Positions 39,726 through 48,445 are shown, numbered from the stretch's first letter. The stretch: 59,442 nucleotides of DNA from Aquitalea pelogenes (GCF_001515305.1 NZ_LNQV01000026.1:1-59442), one strand, 5' to 3'. Numbers and translations are program-made. Notes: generated by a model not told the origin, from the sequence alone.

Positions 39726-41737
39726 CAGTTTCTCCTCAGCATCAGGCTGTTGGCCTGATTGACGGCGGCCACCAGGTCGTTGCCGTTCAGCCGGAACTCG
39801 CCCTGCAGCTGCACCACCATGGGTTGCTGGCTGGCCTGTTGCATCTTGTCGGCGGCCAGGTTAAAGCGGGTGGAAGAATCCATGACGGATTGCAGCAGGG
39901 CCAGTGGTGGCTGCGGTTGCAAGCTGTTGCCTCCATTTCCAGCCAGGCTGCTGCTGCCGGATGGGTCACTAAACCAGGCGGTTCCGGCCGCCGTGCCTGC
40001 CTTGTTACCCAGCCAGCCGCCGCTGATGGCACCGCCAATGGCACCCAGCAGCCCGCCAATGGCGGTGCCGATGCCGGGCAGAATGGCGGTACCCAGTGCC
40101 GCGCCCATGGCCGCGCCACCCCAGCCACCAATGGTGCCACCGGCTACATCACCGGCCAGGCCGGACCAGGCGATCTTCTTTTGCTGGTCAGATAGCGTCG
40201 GGTCTTTGTTGATGTCCAGTGCCTCATTGGCCGCCAAGACACCGCCCAGCACCACGCCGCCGGCCTTGCCGATCAGCTTGCCGGTTTTGGCCAGGCGCGA
40301 TTCCCGCGCCGCCGTGGCTTGCGCCTGTTCCCAGGCTTTGATTTCGGCATGGTTGGTAATCTGCCCGGCGGTGTTGGTCTTGAGCGTGGGGCGCGCTTGT
40401 GTTGCCTTTTCCAGCCGGGCGGCTTCCCGTGCTTCCATCTTGCCCAGCAACCTGGGCAACTGCCGCTTCCAGGCCCAGTGTCCGCCCACCAGCAGTGCAG
40501 CCGCGCTGCCTGCTGCAGTCAGCGGATTTTCTGCCGCCCACTTGACCATGCCCGCCATGCCGCCGGTGGCCTGCGTGGCCTTGTCCGACAGTTTGAGTTT
40601 GGCCACTTCCACCTCGGCCGCCTTGATCTTGCCGAAGCTGGCTTCCCTGATTTCTGCCACTGCCGCGCCGACCAGGTCATTCCTGGCAGCGTCCTCGCCT
40701 TGCTGCATTTCGTTTTCCAGCACATCCACATTGCCCAGCAACTGCCGGGCTGCCTTGCCGGTATACATGTCGCGGAAACCGGCCTCGGACAGCTTGAACG
40801 GGTCATCCAGGTTTTTGGCTTTCAGCTCGCGCAGGAAGGCAAACAGGCTGTCCACCGCCTTTTGCCCGCCAATCGGCTTGCCTTGTTTGTCCACCCCGCC
40901 AAAGTAACCGCCAGGCATGTATTTCTTGATGTCGATGCCCTTGTCTTTAAGGCCTTTCACATAGTGCTTCTGCGTCAGGTGGCCGAAGAAGTGCTCCATG
41001 AAAGTGGCCACTTCACTGGGTTGCGTGGCCGGGGCCAGCTTCATCAGCTGCTGGGTAATGGCACCGGTCAGGTTCACCGCCTCGATGCCGGTAAAACCAG
41101 CCGCGGCCATGGTGTTGAAGGTCTTGGGGGCATCCTGTGCCATGGCACCCACTTCGTAACGGCCAGCCCGGCCGTGATACAGCAGCATATTGTGCATGGA
41201 GGCTTGCTGCTCCGGCTGGATGCCCAGCTTTTGCCGGGCGTCCACGTCCAGCTTGGCCACGGTTTCGGCACTGGTGAAATAGGCGGTGGCGGCGCGGGAG
41301 GATTCGCTGATGGAGGCAATGGCGAATTCAAATTTTTCACCCGCACTGGTGAAGGCGCGCAGGCCGGACAGTACGTCCTCTGGCATCTGCAGGGTGCTGC
41401 TGGCCACATCCAGCGCTTTCTGTTTGGCCTGGTTGCTTTGCGCGGCCGTCATCTCCCCGGTCTGCTTCATTTCCAGCAAGTCACGATGAAAGCGCAGGTT
41501 GTCGCGCATGGCATCACGCGCAGCGGACAGGCCACCCAGGGTGGCGGCCAGTCTGGACATGGCGGAGAAACCGTTGATTTCGTGGTTAAGCTTGCGTGCC
41601 AGGCTGACGGTGTTGTACAGGGCGCGCTCAGCCCCTGTCCCAAAGGACCGCATGGCGGCTTCGGCCCGCCGCAAACCCGATACGATCTGGGTCTGGCCGT
41701 TTAAACTGAGCCGCAGGGAAACTTCCAGATTTTGCAT
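39725..41737 (-). CDS. Tail tape measure protein
   Basis: 670 aa. Coiled, Ala-rich N-terminal half (LRRAEAAMRSFGTGAERALYN, GLRAFTSAGEKFEFAIASISES), mid-region KMEAREAARLEKATQA, then hydrophobic glycine-rich segments typical of tape measure proteins (GKAGGVVLGGVLAANEAL, GGAAMGAALGTAILPGIGTAIGGLLGAIGGAISGG). Sets tail length and helps DNA cross the membrane. It follows the G/GT chaperone genes, the universal order. Confidence 0.88.
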   Translation of the reverse strand: MQNLEVSLRLSLNGQTQIVSGLRRAEAAMRSFGTGAERALYNTVSLARKLNHEINGFSAMSRLAATLGGLSAARDAMRDNLRFHRDLLEMKQTGEMTAAQSNQAKQKALDVASSTLQMPEDVLSGLRAFTSAGEKFEFAIASISESSRAATAYFTSAETVAKLDVDARQKLGIQPEQQASMHNMLLYHGRAGRYEVGAMAQDAPKTFNTMAAAGFTGIEAVNLTGAITQQLMKLAPATQPSEVATFMEHFFGHLTQKHYVKGLKDKGIDIKKYMPGGYFGGVDKQGKPIGGQKAVDSLFAFLRELKAKNLDDPFKLSEAGFRDMYTGKAARQLLGNVDVLENEMQQGEDAARNDLVGAAVAEIREASFGKIKAAEVEVAKLKLSDKATQATGGMAGMVKWAAENPLTAAGSAAALLVGGHWAWKRQLPRLLGKMEAREAARLEKATQARPTLKTNTAGQITNHAEIKAWEQAQATAARESRLAKTGKLIGKAGGVVLGGVLAANEALDINKDPTLSDQQKKIAWSGLAGDVAGGTIGGWGGAAMGAALGTAILPGIGTAIGGLLGAIGGAISGGWLGNKAGTAAGTAWFSDPSGSSSLAGNGGNSLQPQPPLALLQSVMDSSTRFNLAADKMQQASQQPMVVQLQGEFRLNGNDLVAAVNQANSLMLRRN

Positions 41738-41819
41738 GGGGGCACCATGACGGGATGGTTATTGACACTGGGCGCGCCGGCACTGGCCGGCGGCTTGCTG
41801 ATGTTGCTGTGCGGGGTGG

Positions 41820-42448
41820 CTATCCTGTTTTTTGGCGGACTTTCGCTGCTGGCGCGGGCGCTGGCGGCGGTTTGCGCCGTTGCGATTTCACTCTGCGAGT
41901 ACCTGTCCGCTCGCCGCGATCCTCCGCGCTGACCACCTGGGCCAGCGCCAGCAGATACAGCCACTCCGCGTCGCTCAGGGCGATGGCGGGCTTGCCAAAC
42001 ACCGCACCAGCCTTTTCAGCGTGGCGGTACTTGAATCGTTCAAACGCGTTGTCTGCGGCGTTTTTTTTACCTCGTCCAGCAGTGCCAGGAATGCCTCGTC
42101 CGTCATGCGGGCCGGGCTGAACTCCCGCTCAAAGGCCAGATACTCCTCCAGCAAATACGCCTTCTGTTCCCGTGTCAGCGTGGTGGCCAACTGGCTGGCA
42201 GAGGCAAATGCCGGCTGGCCGTCCTCGGCATCCAGCACCGCCAGTGCCAGCAGTTCGTTGGCCAGGTGCCGCTCGTACAGTTCGGCACTGGTGGCAGTCA
42301 TGGTGATATCGGCAAAGGTCTGGTGGGCGGCCAGCCCCGCGGTGGCGTAGTCCTGCTCGGTCAGCAGGCGCAAGCACAGGCAGGCATCGCCCAGCTGCAC
42401 CGGCTGGCGCTGACTGGCCGCATGTTTCAGTTTTTCCAGCAGGGTCAT
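41820..42448 (-). CDS. Tail assembly chaperone GT product by -1 frameshift
   Basis: Predicted read-through product. The 0-frame codons GTA AAA AAA ACG at 42070-42059 allow a -1 slip on A AAA AAA; the -1 frame stays open for 80 codons to a TAG at 41820 (NAADNAFERFKYRHAEKAG then PAIALSDAEWLYLLALAQ, basic tail). Total about 209 aa. The T part would contact the tape measure protein. G and GT fusion by programmed slippage is conserved in long-tailed phages; Mu itself uses another shift. Confidence 0.72.
41975..42448 (-). CDS. Tail assembly chaperone G product
   Basis: 157 aa 0-frame product. MTLLEKLKHAASQRQPVQLGDACLCLRLLTEQDYATAGLAAHQTF, then a long helical middle with LTREQKAYLLEEYLAFEREFSPARMTDEAFLALLDEVKK. 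After the slippery site the 0-frame tail (QTTRLNDSSTATLKRLVRC) is probably a short, weakly conserved end. It lies between tube and tape measure genes, the canonical chaperone place. Confidence 0.82.
   Translation of the reverse strand: MTLLEKLKHAASQRQPVQLGDACLCLRLLTEQDYATAGLAAHQTFADITMTATSAELYERHLANELLALAVLDAEDGQPAFASASQLATTLTREQKAYLLEEYLAFEREFSPARMTDEAFLALLDEVKKTPQTTRLNDSSTATLKRLVRCLASPPSP
42061..42068 (-). promoter_or_regulatory. Slippery A8 run for -1 ribosomal frameshift
   Basis: Eight A on the minus strand in the context GGTAAAAAAAACG, containing the canonical heptamer A AAA AAA in phase with the G-protein frame. No other A run of this kind interrupts the late genes. Confidence 0.7.
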
Positions 42449-42451
42449 AGC

Positions 42452-42823
42452 TTATTCCTTCACCTTGCGCAGTGCGGACAGTTTGATGTCGCGCCGCGCT
42501 TCGTTATCCACGCTGTATTTCTCGCCCACTTCGGTGGTAAAGCAGTCCAGCCAGCTTTCACGCTTGCCGCCGGCACTGAGCGGGTAAATGGTGAGCTTGG
42601 CCCCCTTGATGCCTTCCCAGTCCAGGTCGCCAGTCAGCGGAATGGCGACGGTGGCGGCCAGGTCGTATTCCGCCACACCTTCGGCAAAGCCCTTGGCGCG
42701 TCCGGTCTTGTTCATGGTTTTCACCAGCTTGCGGCCGGTCTTGGTGGTAGGGGAAAGGTCGATGACTTCCACTTCCTGGCCATCGACTTCCAGCACGATG
42801 GCACCTGCGTATTCTTCCAGCAT
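42452..42823 (-). CDS. Tail tube protein (5' end uncertain)
   Basis: Solid frame from the ATG at 42823: EEYAGAIVLEVDGQEVEVIDLSPTTKTGRKLVKTMNKTGRAKGFAEGVAEYDLAATVAIPL...ESWLDCFTTEVGEKYSVDNEARRDIKLSALRKVKE, a two-sheet tube-like protein placed between sheath and chaperone. The frame stays open upstream to a TAA at about 42888, with family-like TRESRCHKLEHSM; a better start at 42898 is out of phase, probably again because of base losses (frames shift near the acccg run). Real length may be about 148 aa. Confidence 0.75.
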   Translation of the reverse strand: MLEEYAGAIVLEVDGQEVEVIDLSPTTKTGRKLVKTMNKTGRAKGFAEGVAEYDLAATVAIPLTGDLDWEGIKGAKLTIYPLSAGGKRESWLDCFTTEVGEKYSVDNEARRDIKLSALRKVKE

Positions 42824-42933
42824 GGAGTGCTCCAGTTTGTGGCAGCGGCTTTCTCGGGTCTGGTGGCCTCCAGCCGCTGCCGGGTGTTAACAGGCCATGG
42901 CAGCGCAATGCCGCGACGGCGTTATTACGGTGG

Positions 42934-44356
42934 CTACAGCAGCAGGTCGATGCGGCCGGCAATCACATGCAGGCCATTCACCACATCCGCCGGAATGCGC
43001 ACGCACAGCCAGCCCACGTTCTGCAGGTCGCGCTCCACCAGCACGCCATCCTTGTTGGCATCGACGGCTTCCAGGATTTCCAGCTCCTCCAGCTTGTACA
43101 GCACATCCAGGATTTCGCTGCGCACCTTGTCCGGCGTGCGTTCGGACAGCTTGTCGCGGGGAAGCGCTGGTGGTGCGCTGGCGGCAGGCGCGGCGCACAT
43201 AGTCCAGCGTGCGGATGGTGGTGAGGTCCAGCAGCGCTTCATCCTCCACGCCCTGGGCGTTGCGGGTATAGCTGCTGACGGCGCGCACGATCTGCACCCG
43301 GCCGCCTGGGCCGACTTCCAGCGGGGTCAGCCCGTTGTACAGGGCGTTTTCCTGCTCGGTGCGCATGGTCTGGTCGGCCAGTGGCGGCACATCCAGCCCC
43401 TTGATTTCCAGTGTGTTGAGCGGGCGGGCCGGGTCTTCCTCGCTGGCCGCTACGGCGGCGTAACCGGCGGCAATCTCGCATGGCAGGGCGAAAGAGCCGC
43501 GATGCCAGGCCATGCTGATGCGACCGCTGTTGATCTGCGCCATCAGCGCGGTGCCGGTAGCCAGGCTGCCCGGCCAGCCTGCGGTAGCGATGGCTCCGCG
43601 CTGCTCCATGGGGCCGGAGACGAACTCCAGATGCTGGCGCAGCTGTTGCAGGGCTTCGACTTCCGCCAGCGGGCTGGCAATGATCTGATGGCCAGCCGCG
43701 GCGACCGCAGCCAGTGCCGGGCGCAGGTCGGGAGCGAGAGTGCCACCATACAGACTGCGATCGGCCCCCAGATTGATACCCTTGGCGTTGGTGGCATAAC
43801 GCAATTTGATGTCATTGCCCGCCGCCCCTTTGTTGCGGGCGGTCAGCATGAGGAAGCTGTTTTCGACTTTGGCGGTAACCGGCAAATCAGCCTGGCGCGT
43901 AATGGCGTTTTGCAGCGCCTTGGCCACCATCTGGCCGGTGTCACCGATGGCCACCGGCACGTCAATTCGCTGTGCGCCTATCCACATGCTGAACACGCCG
44001 GCGTTTTCTGCGACGCCGCCCATGTCGAACTTGCCGATGGCCGGGTTGGATGCCGGATTGTCATCCACTGCCACCACGGTGAGTTGCAGATAAGGATTGG
44101 CCGTAATCGCTGCCCGTGCCATCAGGTGGGCCTGGCTGCCCTGGCCAAACAGCTGGGCGGCCTGGGCATCGCTGAACACGTCCACCGCTTGCAAGGCCGG
44201 CTGGCTGCCGGACGCCAGTCGCTGGCCAATCACCAGTACGCGCTGCGGGTTGCCCGGCAGGGTGCGTACTGCCAGCCGGGTGTTGAATTCGTAGTAATGG
44301 CCCGGCTTGCGGGTACTGGCCGGGATGGTGTCGAAGTTGATGTGCTGGCTGGCCAT
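42934..44356 (-). CDS. Contractile tail sheath protein (Mu gpL/gp39), frameshifted
   Basis: N-terminal ASQHINFDTIPASTRKPGHYYEFNTRLAVR, then VLVIGQRLASGSQPALQAVDVFSDAQAAQLFGQGSQ and KGAAGNDIKLRYATNAKG are sheath hallmarks. C-terminal LSERTPDKVRSEILDVLYKLEELEI...VERDLQNVGWLCVRIPADVVNGLHVIAGRIDLLL lies in a second frame after LDLTTIRTLDYVRR. Net shift is two lost bases or one gained, at 43160-43185; adding C in two C runs gives a natural RFPRDKLSERT. Repaired length about 474 aa. Confidence 0.88.
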
Positions 44357-44610
44357 CAGGCTGTTCCTTTCTTGCTGCTGGCGGTTTTTTTGACACCGAC
44401 TGCGGCCAGCTCTGCGCTGTCGTCGGGCAGGTGGTCGAGGGCAGCCAGATCCTGGCTGTCAGCCTGGTCTGCCTCCAGCAGGTCACCATCGGCCAGCTGG
44501 CGCAAGTAATAGGCAGTCGGCTCCACCGTTACAGATTCGCTGTCGCTGATGTAGCGGCGCGGCTGGTCTTCCATCGGCACTTGCAGGCCGGGGGCGGCAA
44601 TCACGTTCAT
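44356..44610 (-). CDS. DUF2635 phage protein (Mu gp38-like)
   Basis: 84 aa. Starts MNVIAAPGLQVPMEDQPRRYISDSESVTVEPTAYYLRQLADGDLLEA, the DUF2635 pattern, then a Lys/Ser/Thr tail. It precedes the sheath gene with a one-base overlap and overlaps the gp37 stop by ATGA. Function unknown; conserved position in Mu-like tail modules. Confidence 0.85.
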   Translation of the reverse strand: MNVIAAPGLQVPMEDQPRRYISDSESVTVEPTAYYLRQLADGDLLEADQADSQDLAALDHLPDDSAELAAVGVKKTASSKKGTA

Positions 44611-45271
44611 GAGGTACTCCTGAGCATGTCCTGGGCGTCGGCCTGGCCGTCGTCCGGAGACAGGTGGTAGTTGAGGCCGATACCCAGCAAGGGCGGGTCG
44701 GCTGCGCCGGTCTGGCCATGGGCCAGGCTGAACACGGCATCGGGGTCGCGGGCGTCGATGGCACCGTCTTCATCTGCGGCCGGAGGTGTCGGCCAATGGC
44801 CAGGCGGCAAGGCTTGCTCCAGCCAGCTGCAGGCAAATTCACAGGCGAACACGCTGAATGCCTGGTCGCCAGACGGGTGTTAAACAGGGTGCGCACCTTG
44901 CCTGGCGTTAACGGGCTGATGGCCAGGCCCAGGTCCTGCTCGGTCAGCAGGCGGCGCACCGCCCGTACAAGGGCATAGCTGCCGACTTCGCCGGGGCCGG
45001 GGCCGCCCTGACGACCAGCCAGGTGACTGCGTACCGAACGTTCACCCACCATCACCACGTACTGGCCCTGCACCCGGTATTGCTGGCGGCTGGTACTGCG
45101 CGGCTTGCTGTCGACAATGCCGCCAAAGGTCACCCACACCGCCGGAAAGCGGCGGATGGCTTCGGGCAGCTCGTCGTCCAGCTCGCCGCTATAGCTGCCC
45201 ACCTCGCGTACCAGCTGACCCAGGCCCAGCTGCAGGCGGTGGATGATGGCGTTTTCGATCAGGGCAATCAT
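44607..45271 (-). CDS. DUF1834 protein (Mu gp37), one frameshift
   Basis: Tail terminator-region protein. MIALIENAIIHRLQLGLGQLVREVGSYSGELDDELPEAIRRFPAVWVTFGG...RVQGQYVVMVGERSVRSH in one frame, then AFSVFACEFACSWLEQALPPGHWPTPP...GIGLNYHLSPDDGQADAQDML in another. One extra G at about 44872 (tctggcg to tctgggcg) gives VRTLFNTRLGDQAFSVFACEF and 221 aa. Family members close the tail-head side; position after gp36 agrees. Confidence 0.85.
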
Positions 45272-45693
45272 CAGTAGCCTCCGGCATCACGGGCAAACAC
45301 GCGGCTGCCCGGCTGAAACTGCACGGTGTTGTCGGTAGCCGCCACGCCGCCGTTTGGCATGCCGCCCAGCGTCACCTTGCCAGCGGCGGCCAGGGTGAGA
45401 AAGCGGATGGCGTCCTGGTAGCGTTCGCGGATCAGCTCGGTTTGCAGGGTTTCGCTGCCACACAGGCGGTAGCGGGCAATGTCACAGCAATAGCCGCTGA
45501 TGATGCGCGGCGGCCCGGCCAGCGGCAGCGCATAGCGGGCAGCCAGATAGCCGTCGATTTCCGCCGAGGCATCCACCAGCGCCGCTTGCAGCACGGCCGC
45601 ATCGATATCGCCGTGCAGGCTGCGGTCGGTCAGGGCGATGACCTCGCGCATGCCAAAACGAGCCGTCATTTCAACCTGCGTGGCGTAAGCCAT
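45271..45693 (-). CDS. DUF1320 protein (Mu gp36)
   Basis: 140 aa. Head-completion or tail-connector protein: TARFGMREVIALTDRSLHGDIDAAVLQAALVDASAEIDGYLAARYALPLAGPP, then CCDIARYRLCG and RYQDAIRFLTLAAAGKVTLGG. The ATG of MAYATQVEM is chosen; a CTCCT-complement (AGGAGGTGTG) precedes it. Its 5' end is partly repeated about 85 bases upstream. Confidence 0.88.
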   Translation of the reverse strand: MAYATQVEMTARFGMREVIALTDRSLHGDIDAAVLQAALVDASAEIDGYLAARYALPLAGPPRIISGYCCDIARYRLCGSETLQTELIRERYQDAIRFLTLAAAGKVTLGGMPNGGVAATDNTVQFQPGSRVFARDAGGY

Positions 45694-45748
45694 GCACACC
45701 TCCTGTCAGGCGAGTTTCTGCGAGCCGCCCTGCGGCGAAGCTAAATCG

Positions 45749-45778
45749 AGCCGTCATGTCATCCTGCGTGGCGTACAT
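45749..45778 (-). repeat. Partial duplication of the gp36 5' end
   Basis: The sequence ATG-TACGCCACGCAG-ATGACATGACGGCTCG (minus strand) nearly repeats the first eleven codons of gp36 at 45661-45693, in another phase. The copy's ATG overlaps the gp35 stop (TGATG) but soon reads into unrelated codons. It looks like a recombination scar. Confidence 0.7.
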
Positions 45779-45978
45779 CAGCTGGCCCCCTTGGCTTTGC
45801 TGTTGGCCTTGGCCGTGGTTGCGGGGTCGGGAAGCACTTCCACAACCAGCAGCGGCTCGGCTTGAAGCTCCTGCAGTTGTTCCGGGGTGAAGGTCTCGTC
45901 CGGGTGTTCGGTGGGCGTGGCGCTGTGTGCCATGCCAGCACGGCGGAAGCCGTCGTCCCGTGCAGTAATGCGGATCAT
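45778..45978 (-). CDS. Mu gp35-like (HI1506-type) small protein
   Basis: 66 aa: MIRITARDDGFRRAGMAHSATPTEHPDETFTPEQLQELQAEPLLVVEVLPDP with a Lys/Ala tail. It fits the N-terminal domain of the FluMu gp35/HI1506 family, found after the major capsid gene. A perfect GGAGGAG ribosome site stands before the ATG. The larger open frame upstream is only the complement of capsid codons. Confidence 0.82.
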   Translation of the reverse strand: MIRITARDDGFRRAGMAHSATPTEHPDETFTPEQLQELQAEPLLVVEVLPDPATTAKANSKAKGAS

Positions 45979-45991
45979 GTTGTGCTCCTCC

Positions 45992-46900
45992 TTACCCAGC
46001 AGTGCCGTCAGAACCATAAGCAAGCTGCCAGAAACCATAGCCGCCGGCCGCGCGTGCTTCGGCCCCGAACTTGTAACGCTTGCGCATGAACACGTCGTCG
46101 GCCTGCGGGTCGGTCTGCTGCACGAATTCCGGCCGCTTGCGCTCCTGGTAGACAAAGGGCTTCACCGGCTTGCTGGTATCCAGCAGATACCAGGCGGTAT
46201 CCGAGTTCAGCCACGGAGCGACAACGACTTTTGCGGTGCCCTTGTAGGGGTTGGCCTTGCCATCCTCCAGCCGGTCCACCGTCATCAGTGCGTTGGCTTC
46301 GTCTTCCAGCGCGGGCCCCACCAGCAGCACATTGGGAGTGATGTTGAGGGGGCGGCCTTCGTCGTCACGGAATTTGCGCATGGCGGTGCGGGCGGCACCG
46401 TAGCTGGCGCGTGCCGCCGCCACGCTGGCAGCGGACAGTTTGGCCGTACCCCGGTTGGACACCGACTTGCCATTCACCGGGTGGTCCTTGTCAAAGAAAT
46501 ACTGGCCGTCGTAGCAGCGGCTGCTGAATCCCAGGTTGACCAGCTCGAACACGATTTCATCCGGCAGCTGCTTGGCAGAGAAACCCGCCATCTCGGCCTG
46601 CGGCTTGTAGATGCCGAGCTGGTCGTCTTCGATGTCGTTGCGGTCCACCTCGACGGTGGCTTCCCAGTCGTCGTTGACAATGGTGTATTTCGAGGCTTCC
46701 AGCGCCTTGACCGCCTTGTCTCCAATCCACTTTTTCATGCGCGGGAAGCGGCTGAGCCAGGCATAGTCGTTCTGCCGGGCACTGGACGGCACCAGCATGG
46801 CCACTTCCTGCCACTGGCTGGGCGCGGCCTCGAATGCTTTGTTGAAGATGGTCTTCAGGTTGAGGAAGATGGTCTTGAGGTTGTGGGCATTGATCAGCAT
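45992..46900 (-). CDS. Major capsid protein (Mu gpT)
   Basis: 302 aa HK97-fold head subunit. MLINAHNLKTIFLNLKTIFNKAFE start is the gpT hallmark; further SQWQEVAMLVPSSARQNDYAWLSRFPRMKKWIGDK, GDKAVKALEASKYTIVNDDWEATVEVDRNDIEDDQLGIY, and the end TDPQADDVFMRKRYKFGAEARAAGGYGFWQLAYGSDG. No deletion or frame problem. It sits between the decoration-type gp33 gene and gp35. Confidence 0.93.
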   Translation of the reverse strand: MLINAHNLKTIFLNLKTIFNKAFEAAPSQWQEVAMLVPSSARQNDYAWLSRFPRMKKWIGDKAVKALEASKYTIVNDDWEATVEVDRNDIEDDQLGIYKPQAEMAGFSAKQLPDEIVFELVNLGFSSRCYDGQYFFDKDHPVNGKSVSNRGTAKLSAASVAAARASYGAARTAMRKFRDDEGRPLNITPNVLLVGPALEDEANALMTVDRLEDGKANPYKGTAKVVVAPWLNSDTAWYLLDTSKPVKPFVYQERKRPEFVQQTDPQADDVFMRKRYKFGAEARAAGGYGFWQLAYGSDGTAG

Positions 46901-46910
46901 GAAGCGCTCC

Positions 46911-47315
46911 TTACATCAGTACCCAGACGCCGTCCGGGTCGATCTGGATGACGGTGCCGGCCTGGGGCATCTGGCCCCCCATATCAGTGCGACGCACCGT
47001 CTGGTTGTCCTGCACATAGCAGGGGCGGTACAGGTTGGTGGCCGGGACGGGATCGTTGGGGCTGTTGTCCCACCTGAAAGCCTTGCCACGGCGCACCAGC
47101 ACAAATTCGCTACCCGCCGCGCCACTGTTTTGCTTGTTTTCCTCTGCCCGGCCCACGGCCACCATGCTGGGGTTGGGAAAGCTGTAAGCCATGCCGTCGT
47201 TATTGGAAACCGTGACGAGGCTGCCTGCAGGGATGGTGACACCCGCTGCCATGGGGAGGCGTAGCAACTGGCCGTCCATCATTGGCGTGTTGCGGTCCTT
47301 GTTGGTCTGGGCCAT
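46911..47315 (-). CDS. Head decoration/stabilisation-type protein (Mu gp33 position)
   Basis: 134 aa, small beta protein: DGQLLRLPMAAGVTIPAGSLVTVSNNDGMAYSFPNPSMVAVGRAEE then GKAFRWDNS...LYRPCYVQDNQTVRRTDMGG and a C-terminal IDPDGVWVLM. It lies between protease and capsid genes, where decoration proteins are found. No catalytic motif. Confidence 0.78.
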   Translation of the reverse strand: MAQTNKDRNTPMMDGQLLRLPMAAGVTIPAGSLVTVSNNDGMAYSFPNPSMVAVGRAEENKQNSGAAGSEFVLVRRGKAFRWDNSPNDPVPATNLYRPCYVQDNQTVRRTDMGGQMPQAGTVIQIDPDGVWVLM

Positions 47316-47318
47316 GGC

Positions 47319-48389
47319 TTAGTCCTTGAGTGCTGCCGGGTCGAGGCCGAACTGCTGGCAAATGGCCAGGGTGTCGGCATCCGGCGTGGTGGGGGCATCG
47401 CCTGCCGGTGGTTTTCCACCGGTCTGGGTGCCGGACAGCGCGGCAATGCGCGGTGCAGTAGCCAGATAACTGGTCAGCGCGGCCAGATTGCTGCCGGCCA
47501 GCTCCCGCGCCCAGGCTTCCTGCGCCGGCAGCAGCCGGCCATCGGCCAGTGCCGCGCTAATCAACTGCTCCTGCGAGCCGCTTTGCAGCTGGGCGCTGAG
47601 GCTGGCGACCTGTTGTTGCAGGGCGCGCATGGTGTCGACCGGCACAAAGCGCGCCGGGTCGGCCTGGTTAGCCGTCAGCGCGGCAATCTGCGTCTGCTGG
47701 CTGGCCAGCAACTGGCGCAGGTCCACGCTGGCGGCAGCCATGCCTTTGCCATCCGACAATTGGCCTATCAGTGCCGTTAAAGCGGCCTGTGCCGCAGCTT
47801 GGTCGGCCTCGGCGGGCAGGCCCAGCAGCCAGCGCAGTTGCGCCAGCAATTCCTCTATATCCATGGGGGTGGTCTCCGTAGCGGGAGTGGGGAAAAGCGC
47901 CCCGGCCAGACGAGACAGGGCCGCCAGTTGCAGCTCCGGCAATTCGTCCAGCGCGGGGTTGTTGGTGAGGGCGACATGCAGCAGGGCAATGACATTGCCC
48001 GCCTTGTCGTAAGCGAACACCGGCGACAGATAGCGGTATTCCAGCGCGTCTATCATGGCGGCGGCGCGGGCCGTCCATTGCACATCGGTGGCGTACAAGC
48101 CATCGTCACGCCACTCCAGCGTGCCGAACCAGCCGGCAGCCGGCGCAGGCTGGCCATTGACCGGACTGTTCAGGGTCTGGTGTTCGTAGTCGATGACATA
48201 GCGCGTCTGGCGCTGGGCTGCCGCAATTACCAGCGCAGCGGCCAGGGCGGCATCCATCCGCCAGTAAGGGCATTCGGTGGGGCGGCCATCACGAGCACGA
48301 AAGGTCCCCGCCGGCAGCAGCTTGAGGGCTGTCTGTCCGGGGGTGATGTCAACCGTCAGTGCGGCGATGTGGTGTTCAATAAGTGCCAT
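47319..48389 (-). CDS. Phage head maturation protease / scaffold (Mu gpI-like, gp32)
   Basis: 356 aa. N-terminal Mu-type protease: ALTVDITPGQTALKLLPAGTF, RYVIDYEHQTLNSPVNGQPAPAAGWFG (conserved D-Y-E-H), EYRYLSPVFAYDKAGNV and LHVALTNNPALDELP. The second half is Gln/Ala-rich coiled coil, the internal scaffold (Z) portion that may also be made from an inner start. The ATG at 48389 is the base of a strong hairpin; an in-frame ATG at 48410 has no ribosome site. Confidence 0.88.
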   Translation of the reverse strand: MALIEHHIAALTVDITPGQTALKLLPAGTFRARDGRPTECPYWRMDAALAAALVIAAAQRQTRYVIDYEHQTLNSPVNGQPAPAAGWFGTLEWRDDGLYATDVQWTARAAAMIDALEYRYLSPVFAYDKAGNVIALLHVALTNNPALDELPELQLAALSRLAGALFPTPATETTPMDIEELLAQLRWLLGLPAEADQAAAQAALTALIGQLSDGKGMAAASVDLRQLLASQQTQIAALTANQADPARFVPVDTMRALQQQVASLSAQLQSGSQEQLISAALADGRLLPAQEAWARELAGSNLAALTSYLATAPRIAALSGTQTGGKPPAGDAPTTPDADTLAICQQFGLDPAALKD

Positions 48390-48410
48390 GCCCCGCAGTG
48401 TGCGGGGCAT
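48388..48410 (-). promoter_or_regulatory. Perfect hairpin over the protease start codon
   Basis: ATGCCCCGCA and TGCGGGGCAT pair over ten bases around a CAC loop. Both possible start codons of the protease/scaffold gene lie in the two arms, so translation may be gated. Confidence 0.65.
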
Positions 48411-48426
48411 GCTGGGGGTGGGACTG

Positions 48427-48443
48427 TGTGAAGGGGTTCAGTG
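48427..48443 (-). repeat. 17-base repeat, copy 1
   Basis: TGTGAAGGGGTTCAGTG (plus strand), identical to 57725-57741. Both copies lie 40-60 bases before a late-gene start codon and next to a strong GC hairpin. Confidence 0.85.
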
Positions 48444-48445
48444 CT

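Noticed and set aside
41732-41932. 66-codon plus-strand frame with two hydrophobic stretches, looking like a small membrane protein
   Set aside because: Exactly antisense to the GT extension, which is the better supported reading; hydrophobicity arises from its Ala/Arg/Glu codons.
42266-44509. 747-codon plus-strand open frame over sheath and tube genes
   Set aside because: Antisense of recognised tail genes; no recognisable domain.
42934-45271. Decayed (pseudogene) tail genes
   Set aside because: Breaks are single bases, almost all in G/C runs, the same as in essential argS; a technical cause is more likely.
45887-46951. Plus-strand frame across the capsid gene
   Set aside because: Antisense of gpT; no ribosome site or family signature.
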